Source: Marsupella aquatica
Lineage: Eukaryota > Marchantiophyta
Assembly (NCBI GenBank): GCA_973895155.1
Contig: OZ316891.1
Span: forward strand, 30,070,001-30,134,000
DNA: 64,000 nt
Reading direction: 5' to 3'
The first letter of the stretch is position 1. The number at the start of each line of letters is the position of its first letter. The notes beneath the pieces were generated by a model. The model worked only from the letters and a program-made list of their open reading frames with translations. It searched no databases and was not told the origin of the DNA. A program made the translations under genes and the position numbers. This document shows, piece after piece, positions 45,477 through 54,845 of this stretch.

Positions 45477-47757
45477 TGGTAGCCAATGCTTGGAGGTCTA
45501 ATTTTAAGAAGGATAAGAAGTCCTACATGAGCACTCTGGAATTCATAGAGGACCATTGCATTCTTCAACTGGAAGATCTTGTTTTGACAATTGGAGAAGT
45601 GACTGTGCGAATTACCTGGCCTGCAAAGGATATTATGAGGTGGTTTCTTGAACACAAGAAACACCACTCCAACAAACGGCTGCAACAAATCTCTTCAATT
45701 GAAGCAGAAAATGAGGCATTTTTGGGAGCACTTCCAACTTCTGTTCACACAAGTGGTTTGGATGAGAATTACTTTTCTTAGGAAGTGAAAGATACCCACT
45801 ATGTACATTCTTTAGAAGAGTCAACTCCAGTTACCCCTCCTGAATTTGTTCCTCACATTTCTCCTCAGTTGGATCCTCAGTCAATTAGCTCTTCTGAATT
45901 TGGTTGTCAGTACGTTGAAAGATCCAAAGTGGCTTACTCAAGGATTGGATTGTCCTGAAGTTTCCAGGACAATTCTCTTAGGAGAAGAAAGTCCAGATTC
46001 AAATGGTTCAGAGGCATCCAAGAAGACTTTTGTACTTGAAGGAGAGAGTCCAAGCTTGGATGATACAGGAGCATCACAAACAGCTGTTGTTGAAGGAAGC
46101 AATCTGGCCTATAATAATTCAGAGGCACTGCAGCAGGTCGGTTTTGAAGAAGGGAGACAAAGTCCTCAGTCTTTGGTGGATTCTTCACCAGAACACAAAC
46201 GTCATAGAAAAACCCCAATTGTAGTCTGCACGGCACCAAAGGGTTCACAACTTTTAGGAGGGACAGTGACAGTGCCAGAACAGAGTCATTATAAGAAAAA
46301 TCAATATGTGGTTGGTACAGCAGATACAGGGTCAAATCGCTCCAAAGGGGCTAAGGTATAGTGGCTCAATGTTCCATTTCTTTAGTTTTTTTATATGTGA
46401 AGTTGTGTGTACCATGCACTATTCTATGCCAATGTTAATTTCAGATCATCCTATTTTTTTATATATGTGCAATGGATCAAGCTAGTGACTCAATGTATGA
46501 GAATTGTAGAATAATAGGAAGGCACATTGTGGGGAGTTTGCCAACTATTTAACTCATTTAATTTGGTCAAGAATTTGGTATAATTTGTCTGCATTATCCA
46601 GGTAGGCGACATGCATGCTCAAAGGGGAACACTAGTCTAATCACTAACTGTGGTTTTACTTATGTTGAGTTCTGGCAGGATCTTTTTGCACATGATCTGT
46701 GCAGCATGCCTGGATTGATTCGTCGCAAGACAGAGTTTTTGATTTCAAATACAAGTACAGATGCAAACTCACCGAATCAATCAATGACCAGCACTGAAAC
46801 AGACGACTCAGTCAAGCTCAAGCATCCCAAAAAATCCATTCAAGATATCTATGAAGCGCCAATTTGTGATGCCCCAACAGCCACAAGGACCAAGCTTCCA
46901 AAACATCTTCCTGAACATACTGTTTTATCTCCATCACGTATCAATTTCTCTGGTCACAACACTTTATCTCAGGGTGAAAGTAGACCACTTTTGTCTATTA
47001 CTAAGAAGGTAAGTAAAGAGAGTTTTTAACTTTTAATTATCTACTCAAAACTTGTACTGATGATTACTCTTCTTTTCATCATGTCTTCAGGTCTCCCATT
47101 GAGCAGCTTAAATGCTAACAGTTTTATTATCATCTTGGCAGACATCAAAGCTGACACCAGTTCAAAATTCCAAGAACAAAGAAAATGTTGCCTCTGCATC
47201 ATTGGTTCCTTCTAGCAAAAGAAAAATGCAGAGGTCGCTTGAAATTGTGCAAGACTTGGTAAGATAGAAAAATATCATTGAATAAGTCTCTCAGCTAGAT
47301 TTGCCACTGTCATACTATTTACAGAGTTACAATTAGTCCATGACTTGTGAGTACGTACATGGCATACATCATGACTTACTTTGTTGGACATAGGAAAGAG
47401 CTTTTTGACATAATATATTTTTAATTGTGTTATGTGCAGGACATTTGTAATCTGGATGAGGATGCCAAGCTCACTGTTGCTTACAAGGCAATGAGGTTAT
47501 CTAGCAAGAAAGAGGTCAAACCTCAACTCAAAAGTTATATGGCAGCGCAAAATCACAGAGTACAGTTATTTAATGAGCGTGCATTGTTTGGTGAGAAACT
47601 ATCGATTCCATTTTCTGGACATCAGAAAATAAAAATCCCAGCTTTATTAGATGTCCTTGTAAAATGGGCATTGGAAACAAAGGTTACTATTGTGAACCCT
47701 CCTAAACCGATGAATGGAAAGGTCCGTCTCTTTGCTCAGCACATCCAAGATAAGTAA
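45477..47757 (+). CDS. Unrecognised multi-exon transposon gene, partly degenerate
   Basis: Exons inferred from frame and GT-AG sites are 45477-46355 (acceptor AATCCAG), 46679-47008, 47142-47258 and 47440-47757, the last three all phase 0 and open. The first exon is damaged: TAG at 45779, with open sequence after it, and a probable frameshift near 45915. Its start encodes AWRSNFKKDKKSYMSTLEF and VTVRITWPAKDIMRWFLEHK. The middle is Ser/Glu/Pro-rich and probably disordered. The last exon encodes a compact ~105-residue domain (LFNERALFGEKLSIPFSGHQ, LVKWALETKVTIVNPP). I recognise no family. It may be the downstream part of the SAM-like gene at 42347, and by position could be the element's TnpA-like protein. 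Confidence 0.55.
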
Positions 47758-49574
47758 ATCAGGATATATTAGCTCAGCACATCCAGGATAAGTAAATAAG
47801 GAGATAGCTCTCTTTTTGTTAGATAGTATGTACTTGCTATCTATCCAGAGAATATAGAGATATAATTAATAGCTCTGTTTTGGCTGTCCTTGAGCTTCGT
47901 TTCAATCAGGTTTTAGGTAGTCTCAATTCGTATGGCTATCTATATATATAGACTTGGCACTATCCTGCCCTACATGTTTTTTCCAGGCACAACATACTGT
48001 CTACTGTTGCTATTAATTAAAGGATGAATGTGCAGACATTGGACACAAGAGACATTGTGTACATATTCTCTCCAGTTTGTCACATATATGTTCTAATCCT
48101 TGGACACAAACCTGTTTCATTGTTTGAGTAGAATATTGGCATTATATTTACTGTTGTCCAAGCTTCTGCCAAACTGCTGTTCATTTGTCAAAGCATGATC
48201 GAGGCTACAGATTATGGGGTCCTCCATTGTGATATCAAACTAGACAACTCATTGCCTGCTTAAGAATGTACAGAAGCTGTGACTTTGGAGAATATATGAA
48301 ATCACTCCTACTCTTATGAATTTCAGATTTTAAAGTAGTCTAGGACCAGCTAGCAAGCTAGTATTCTGGAATTGCCTTGTGAATATGCTATGTATATCCA
48401 TCTGGTCTGTTATTTGTTGTCTGTACATGGTAACCCCTATACAGTTTCACCAGGATTTCAATTGTTCTTCTATGGAGGAAGATCAAATGACCAATACCCA
48501 GGCAGGTACTTACTCTATCAAGAACTCTATGTTGCTTGTAGACCTAGGTTACAATCTTATTTTCTTCTTACTTTATGTGTTCTGCTGTTTTGTGCAGGTG
48601 ACTCAGTCATGAAGCCGCCCCGGTTTCTATAGCTGCAGTTGCTGCAGTTGTCGTCGTTCATGTATTAATAACAGGCATACTGTGAAAAGGTTCAAATTAA
48701 ATTTTTGCCAACTGAAGGTTTAGAAGAAATTTTTTTTTTGTGAGTGTCTGTCATATGGACACAATACTCGATCTGTGGCTAGCTAGTTAGCTATAATTTG
48801 TAGAGAATTTAGGAGGACTACAAGGCATTTTACAAATCAAGGCTAGTACTTCCTGTACTCACGGTTTGTTGGATGTGTATGGATGATTTAATATAGTTGT
48901 ACCCTCAAACTGAATTAAATGCCTAAGCACTAACAGCTTAAGCTTATAAAATCTCAAATTAAGTGAGTTAAATTGCCCCTATGTACATTAACAGCTTCAA
49001 CTTGTAGTGGTCATGAGCAGATTTGTATTGGAAGGGCTGTGGTGGTCGTTGGTTTCTTATTGGCTCTTAGAGGCTATCTACTGGCAAGGTACAGGACAAA
49101 TTTTTACTTTCCCTCCCGCTTTGCCTCGATCACACCATTTGGCATCAGCATTAGGTGCGGGCTGTTTTCATCTTCACGAAACAACAACTTAAAGTACCAA
49201 CAGCAATTATTCGAAAGACTTTCTGTTTTTCTTAAATTTGGTCATTTTCTTTATTGACACAATCTCAGTTAAGCAGTAACTCTCTTCAATCAATCAAGCA
49301 TACCTTAAACTATTTACTTTGTATATAGTCTCATAGCTCAGAGGTGTCGACTTTATTCCTATGTCTTGGGTTCACTTTACAATGCTGTGCCTTCTTTTTC
49401 TTGAATGGATTAGCCGAAGAGAACCTGAGGAAGCAGAGGTACAACTAACGGGCGGGATGTCGTTAATGAAAGACCTCCTGCCGAGTAGCTTCTGGCCATC
49501 GCAGATGTCAGCAAAAGAAGTAGCACTTATCTTCCAATGAATGGGGTACGTGGTGTTAGACGATCAGAGCAATA
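47758..49574. other. Right arm of the transposon, mostly non-coding
   Basis: This is presumably the 3' UTR of the preceding gene and intergenic sequence. GCTCAGCACATCCA.GATAAGTAAAT is duplicated at the end of that gene (about 47735 and 47772). Overlapping open frames at 48372-48632 and 48973-49257 are hydrophobic and low in confidence. A kinase-loop-like fragment is listed separately. Confidence 0.4.
48195..48263 (+). pseudogene. Fragment resembling a protein-kinase catalytic loop
   Basis: The short frame MIEATDYGVLHCDIKLDNSL resembles subdomain VIb of protein kinases (H-x-D-I-K-x-x-N). It ends at TAA 48261-48263. No glycine loop, DFG or APE motif is nearby, so this would be a small captured or decayed gene fragment inside the transposon. 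The match is short and could be coincidental. Confidence 0.3.
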
Positions 49575-49985
49575 TTTCTGTTGAGCGTGAGTAATATTTC
49601 TGTTCTTAGATCTGTTCGGTCTTCCTGCATCCACGAACATTTGTATGGCAGGATTAGATCTATTGATCGACCTGTTCGGTCTTCGATCTGGCATCCACGA
49701 ACATTTGTATGGCAGAGATTCGATCTATCGATTTCTGTTGAGCGTGAGTAATATTTCTGTCCTTAGATCTGTTCGGTCTTCCTGCATCCACGAACATTTG
49801 TATGGCAGGATTAGATCTATCGATCAATCTGTTCGGTCTTCGATCTGGCATCCACGAACATTTGTATGGCAGGGATTCGATCTATCGATCAGTCTAGCCC
49901 TTGTACTAAGAAGCAGCCTCAACCGCAGATCTGTGATCAATCTATGGTAAGCCTCAACCGCAGATCTGTGATCAATCTATGGTAA
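49575..49985 (+). repeat. Higher-order tandem repeat near the right end of the transposon
   Basis: A ~157-bp unit starts TTTCTGTTGAGCGTGAGTAA at 49575 and 49732. Each unit contains two ~75-bp subunits sharing CATCCACGAACATTTGTATGG and GATCTAT.GATC, so four subunits in all. Immediately after are two 35-bp copies (49916-49950, 49951-49985) starting GCCTCAACCGCAGATCTGTG. The array abuts the subterminal repeats. Confidence 0.9.
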
Positions 49986-50270
49986 GGATTCCATCTCCAT
50001 AAGGCTGAGTTCGAGTGAAATTCTTGCTTTGCACTTAATTAAGTCAAGCAGCATTATCTTTTCCACTTACGATATCAGGGTGTAATATTTATCTGGACAA
50101 CTTTTCCACCGAATAGTTTTACACCTGTGTGTTTCTGTTTTGCACCGAAGCTTGATTTTGCACTCAATTTGAGTGCATTGGTCCACAGTGGACCTTTTGC
50201 ACTTTAGATGCTAATAACGGTGTAAAAAGCCTACTACTGCACCTCAGGCAAAAGCAAAACTTTTCCTGTG
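49986..50270 (-). repeat. Right terminal inverted repeat and subterminal repeat region
   Basis: Read inward from 50270 it begins CACAGGAAAAGTTTTGC. It then carries repeated variants of RGTGCAAAA (AGTGCAAAAG, AGTGCAAAAT, GGTGCAAAAC, GGTGTAAAAC, GGTGGAAAAG, AGTGGAAAAG, AGTGCAAAGC) over about 250 bp. The motif family matches the left end. Confidence 0.85.
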
Positions 50271-50273
50271 CAT
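50271..50273 (+). repeat. 3-bp target-site duplication, right copy (CAT)
   Basis: This is the right-hand CAT, followed by GCTGTATATCAATTATCG, which continues unit B exactly as in the uninterrupted units. Confidence 0.92.
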
Positions 50274-51536
50274 GCTGTATATCAATTATCGAAGCTTTAT
50301 AATATCCCAGAAGAAGCGCCGAGGGAAGGTTTTCTGCAGCGAAGTTACGCACTCAGCAAGCGGAAGATTCAGAGACTTGACTTCATCTTGAAGAAAAAGC
50401 AATATATTAAGAACAATATATCATCATGGAAGTTCAACATAGCTACTGGAGACACTGTTTATTGTTGATAGCTTAACAATAAACGTACAGACGTACTAAC
50501 TAGTATATGATTTTTGGCCGTTAATAAATTCGACTCGTGAAATAATAAAGTTTACCTCCGCGTCAGCAATGTTCCTGGCCGGCTTTCAAGGGAGTTGGTC
50601 ATATAATTTTTATGTTTCGAGTTCTTTTAATTGAGATTGAAGTTGAAACTCAAGTCCTTATGGATATGTAGATAATAATCCAAGCTCATTATGAGCGTGT
50701 ACTATGGCCTGGGGTAACGTCCACATTCCGCACTCTTCATTTGTATCTTGCCCGACTTCACCCTCGATCTGAACCGGGGTTGTCTATAGCAAGACTAGTT
50801 TCATTCTTATCAAATTTACAATGTTGAATTCAAGCACTTCATCAGAATAAAAGTGAGGCTTGACGTTCCTTTTGCCACTGTTCAATTCCGTTGCTTTAAG
50901 CAAGACATTCTTTGTGAACCGGGGACCATCTCAGCTAAATGTTTGAAGGGCTGGGACCAGTTCAGAAATGGACAAATCGTCTTTTAATTGCAACTTCTAT
51001 TCGGTAGTGTCTCGATCTATCCCAAGAGTAACTGCATGAAGCTCCTCGTGAAACTCCCATGGTCTATTTATGTATAGATAAATCGTTGTTAACTTATATT
51101 TGATCAGATCTTGAGAAAATTTAGACGATGCATTGGGCAGAAGCATGCCTTCCAGTTGGTGGAAATTTGGGGGACTTATTGGGTGATCGACTTTTATATA
51201 TAAGTTTACAACTGAACCTCGATCAATCTGGACACATTTTAAATACTAGCATACAAGCCTAGGTCTAGAATTAATGATCGTCTGCTAGCTTTCTATGATT
51301 TGACCATGAAATGATATCTAAGCCCGTACCCCCACCGACAATTGAGCGCGAGTTCGATTCTTGTATTGGTTAACTTAAGTCTCAGCCAGGTTATTCCACC
51401 ATTTTGTTCATGAATTGAACTTCATGGAAAAGACCGGAGCGCGCACTCCTTCCGCACACTTTTGAGGGGCAGTTATATATGCCCTGGCTCTATATAAATT
51501 AACTATTACCGGAGACATGACAGACATGTAGAAGTT
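50271..51536. repeat. KFB repeat unit B, right part (deleted)
   Basis: This continues unit B after the transposon: the conserved ORF tail (IPEEAPREGFLQRSYALSKRK at about 50300-50370) jumps at GAGACTTGACTTCATC, skipping about 420 bp present in A, and follows the unit to about 51530. There ACATGTAGAAGTTTAGACATG joins sequence that normally lies just downstream of the next KFB gene, so the whole unit tail and the next left flank (over 2.5 kb) are deleted at the B/C junction. Confidence 0.85.
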
Positions 51537-51781
51537 TAGACATGAGCTAACAAAGAGAAAGTACTTTGAATGTACGCTTCAATCCGATACATATATATGC
51601 ACTCAGGTACTGCACTATTGGAGCTAAACTCCCTAAATAAAGGGGTTGCCGATTTAGTACCCGATGACCTATACTGATCCACTCGACCCTTTGGGTGATA
51701 AGGCTACACTTAGCGGCAAAATACCAACAAGATGGACGGCTAGGAGCATGTTTGCAGCGCGCGCGCACGTACTATATCCAG

Positions 51782-52900
51782 TCAAAGCTGAACAGTTCCC
51801 ATAAATGGTTGGAAAAGGCTTAGCCCATCAGACAAATCTCCAGAGTCTGGGACTTTCTCCCACAGAACCTCTTTTTTCTCACTGCTAAAACCTTTGCTCT
51901 GAATCATGCTTGACTGGTACGAAGCTGCGTTATTAGTCCATTGCACTGCTGCTACAAGCTCATTACTCGCATGAACGGTAAGCGTTGTCTGCACATCCAA
52001 TTGGTGATTCTCTCCAAGGCCAACCCAGGACATTGAATGTTGCTGTCTCCTAGAATTGGTGCCCATGTCATAAACATGGACGCCAAGGATATTCATGGAA
52101 TAGAGATTCCCTTGCAAAGTGAACACATTTCCATTTTCTACGTCAGCAGGTAGGTTTACAGCTCTCCAAGCATCGGTAGCTGGATGATAAATCTGCCAAG
52201 AGCCCGAGGAAGCTGTTTCTCCATGTCCGCCACGCAATAGAAACTCCTCTCCCATTGTCAGAACTTGATTGAAAACCTGCCCATGATTCATGGCCTTTAT
52301 TAAGGACGTACCACGTATTGTACTTGGGGTCGTACATCTCTTACGAGATGTCGGTGTTCCTTCGTGAGAGATGCCCCCAAACACATAAATCTTGCCATTT
52401 ATCACACCACATCCAAAGAATCGTCTGCCTTCTAGCATGTCTGCAAGCTTTCTCCACTCCCTCTGCCCGGCCCTCAGATCCAGTATATAAAGACTTTTGG
52501 CGACAGCCACCTTGAAGCCCGACAGTTCACAAGGTCCTCCCAACGCAAATATCTTCCCATCCAATGGAATGACTTGCCACGACCGTGGGAGTGCAGTTTC
52601 GAAATCTGGGATCGGAGGAAGGCTACGGAAAGTCTTCTCTCGGGTGGAATACAGACAAATGCTGTTTTCTCCTTGATCACCGCGGTGAGGAATAACTACT
52701 AGTGTCTCCGTTGACTGCGACCCAACTCTTGTATCGTGCACCAGTCCACTTTGAATTGCCTTTCGCCAACTAGTGCTTACTCCAGATAAAACTGAAAGCA
52801 TTTCCCACGGCAACTTTGTAGCAATGTGGCTCAAGCTCACGTCATTTGGAAGACCAGGAAGGAGCTCGTCAAGCAATGGAAAGACATCCTTGGATTCCAT
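51782..52900 (-). CDS. F-box/kelch-repeat protein, copy C (scrambled kelch blade)
   Basis: This is the same family and architecture as copy A, with 372 aa from ATG 52900. Two indels about 35 bp apart (a GTAC insertion near 52307 and a one-base loss in the CTCTTACGAGATG segment near 52341) cancel in frame. They replace residues 186-197, which in A, B and D read SSEMYDPKYNTW, with RKRCTTPSTIRGT. This removes the Tyr/Trp positions that normally close a kelch blade. The propeller may be destabilised or its binding face altered. The F-box is intact, with SHIATKLPW where A has SDIATKLPW. Confidence 0.9.
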   Translation of the reverse strand: MESKDVFPLLDELLPGLPNDVSLSHIATKLPWEMLSVLSGVSTSWRKAIQSGLVHDTRVGSQSTETLVVIPHRGDQGENSICLYSTREKTFRSLPPIPDFETALPRSWQVIPLDGKIFALGGPCELSGFKVAVAKSLYILDLRAGQREWRKLADMLEGRRFFGCGVINGKIYVFGGISHEGTPTSRKRCTTPSTIRGTSLIKAMNHGQVFNQVLTMGEEFLLRGGHGETASSGSWQIYHPATDAWRAVNLPADVENGNVFTLQGNLYSMNILGVHVYDMGTNSRRQQHSMSWVGLGENHQLDVQTTLTVHASNELVAAVQWTNNAASYQSSMIQSKGFSSEKKEVLWEKVPDSGDLSDGLSLFQPFMGTVQL

Positions 52901-52959
52901 AACAAATGAATACACAAGGAATGAAACCTGCAAGTTGATTCCCAACGACAATTCCTGAT

Positions 52960-54233
52960 GGACCTTCTATTCTAGACTGTTTGTCAATACTTTAGACTCA
53001 GATAAATTTCGAGTCTTGGATCGGAACTTAACAATATGTCTGCAGGACGCGGATAACTTTCAATAATAGACAAACGTACGATGAGAAGAATGACTAAAGC
53101 AACAACCTCCTCTGTATCCTATGCAGGGAAGCTAGAGAAAGGCAGAGAGAGAGAGTGATCGATCTGTGGAGAAGTGATGGCCCCAGTCCCTTAAGTAGGT
53201 AAGTAGCCGAAGATGTTGAAGGGTTACTGATCGATGACAAAAATTAAGCCTCACTGATTAAAGACTATATACCGCAGATTCTCCATTATATTAATTAGTC
53301 CCGGCAAAACGCCTGGTACGTCTTTCATTTTGATATTCATGATTGCGCGGCACGTAGGCAAAGGACTAACCCTCGCATCCAAACATATGCCTTACCACAT
53401 ACACTAGGTTGTCCCGGCCACCTTGCTAGTCTCATGTTAGTAGTCAATCATATCGACATGATTGCAGCCCTTGTGTGCCTCACATCCAAACAACTTGACG
53501 TCGCTGGCTTAATTATTAACCGAATCATGAACGGAAGGAAGGAAATGTTGCCAGCTTTGCTTTCTCGCTGCGCTTCCTTAATTTCCCCTATGTTTCGATC
53601 AGCCTACAGATCGAAGGAAGGATGGACGGAATATTATTTGAATAAAGTCAAAGCCTGAGAATAGATCTTTGACTAACTGTATTCTTACTAATCAGCTAAA
53701 GTTACACATGTTGAGGAAGGAAGGACGTTGCCGTGAATCATGGGATCAGTACTCAAGAATATATGACGTACTGAAGATCGAGTGTACGAAGGAGAGGTGA
53801 TGAATGACCTGGGATTGCTAGCGATGCATGGAACCCGATCATTTGAGACTAACACGGACTGACTTGAGACGTGATGCGTTCTATCAAGCTATATAATGCG
53901 ATAGGTTGACGTCTAGAGCAAGAGCTCTCCAGGCCATTTCTGCAGACGTCTGGGTATCTAATTGCTTGCTGAGGGTGCTTTCGTTTAGCGGAGTACGTAT
54001 TTGAAGCTACTAATCTTCCCAAGAGCCAATAGTGCATTGTGTTCTATCAAAAGGCGATTTGTTTAGACTTTTCTGTTCAATTAATTGCAACTCGTTCAAT
54101 CGTGAAATAGAGATCAGCACCAAGGAGCAGCCGGTCGGAGATTGGGAGGCATCTTAAAGCGCGCGGAGAAATAGCAATTTGCTTGGTCCCTTCTTATATA
54201 AACACGAGAAATTAAGGTACATCATTGATCAAT
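52960..54233. other. Divergent intergenic region of unit C
   Basis: This is the KFB-C 5' UTR and promoter followed by about 1 kb of unit-conserved DNA up to the conserved ORF. Nothing else was recognised. Confidence 0.45.
53191..53199 (-). promoter_or_regulatory. Core promoter of KFB-C (mutated TATA-like site)
   Basis: The minus strand reads CCTACTTAA where A and B have CCTATTTAA, 291 bp upstream of the start. The T-to-C change would weaken a TATA box, so KFB-C may be expressed less. Confidence 0.5.
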
Positions 54234-54845
54234 ATGGAGAGTCGGAACTCCAGCGAATATATAACACTGGCAAATCTCCTCAAGAATGGTGAATGTGTTA
54301 GAAAGGGATCGTCTCGCCTGCCTTTGAAGTCTAGCGCTATGGCGACAGCATGCACAGCGGATCTTGGAGAACGCAGAGAGCGCAAAGATTGGTTTCGTTG
54401 TGGAGTGCGGCGTCTTTGGAGACTCGTTAGCACCGTTTTTCCAACTTCGTGCCTCCCCGAGGCCTCCAGCTGTGACACTAATGCAATTGAAACTGGGCAT
54501 CCCAGGTTTTCTTCGTACGTCAATAAGAGGGTACTTCAACCGGATGTCAAAAGGAAGCTAGTCCTGTTCACAGTGGACGAGAAGTTACCCAACAGGAAAG
54601 CCCTGACGTTAGAGCGGATAATGTCCAGGAAGCAATCATCCCATGCTGTATATCAATTATCGAAGCTGTATAATATCCCAGAAGAAGCGCCGAGGGAAGG
54701 TTTTCTGCAGCGAAGTTACGCACTCAGCAAGCGCAAGATTCAGAGACTTGAGGGGTACGTTGAATGTATGGAAGCTGGAACTCGCAGATCCTCAACTTGT
54801 CAAAAGCTTTCTGCGAAAGTATATATATACAACTTGTCATCCTGA
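54234..54845 (+). CDS. Unit-conserved ORF, copy C (203 aa, unrecognised)
   Basis: This is the longest version of an ORF present next to each KFB gene: ATG 54234, MESRNSSEYITLANLLKNG..., with basic clusters (GERRERKDWFR, SYALSKRKIQRLEG) and no hydrophobic segment. Copies A (two-base insertion), B (early stop) and D (indels) are broken, and the second half derives from an ancient ~170-bp duplication seen in another frame. Either this is a young gene lost in three of four copies, or the frame is accidental. It could instead be one exon, because unit homology continues past its stop. No family was recognised. Confidence 0.35.
   Translation: MESRNSSEYITLANLLKNGECVRKGSSRLPLKSSAMATACTADLGERRERKDWFRCGVRRLWRLVSTVFPTSCLPEASSCDTNAIETGHPRFSSYVNKRVLQPDVKRKLVLFTVDEKLPNRKALTLERIMSRKQSSHAVYQLSKLYNIPEEAPREGFLQRSYALSKRKIQRLEGYVECMEAGTRRSSTCQKLSAKVYIYNLSS

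Larger units (their letters stand above)
25684..50270. mobile_element. 24.6-kb CACTA-like DNA transposon with CACAG termini
   Basis: The element is delimited by comparison with the empty sites in units A, C and D, which read ATCATCCCATGCTGTATATC. Here CCCAT is followed by CACAGGAAAA (25684) and, 24,587 bp later, TTTTCCTGTG (50270) is followed by CATGCTGTATATC. The CAT is therefore a 3-bp target-site duplication, typical of CACTA elements. Both ends carry clustered GTGCAAA/TTTGCAC motifs. It encodes a tnp2-type transposase on minus (27324-30047). It also holds an AT-hook-like ORF (32846), a SAM-like ORF (42347), a multi-exon gene (to 47757), a nested LINE and a copia gag fragment. The canonical terminus is CACTA or CACTG, so CACAG is a variant. 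The transposase appears intact; other genes are damaged. Confidence 0.93.
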
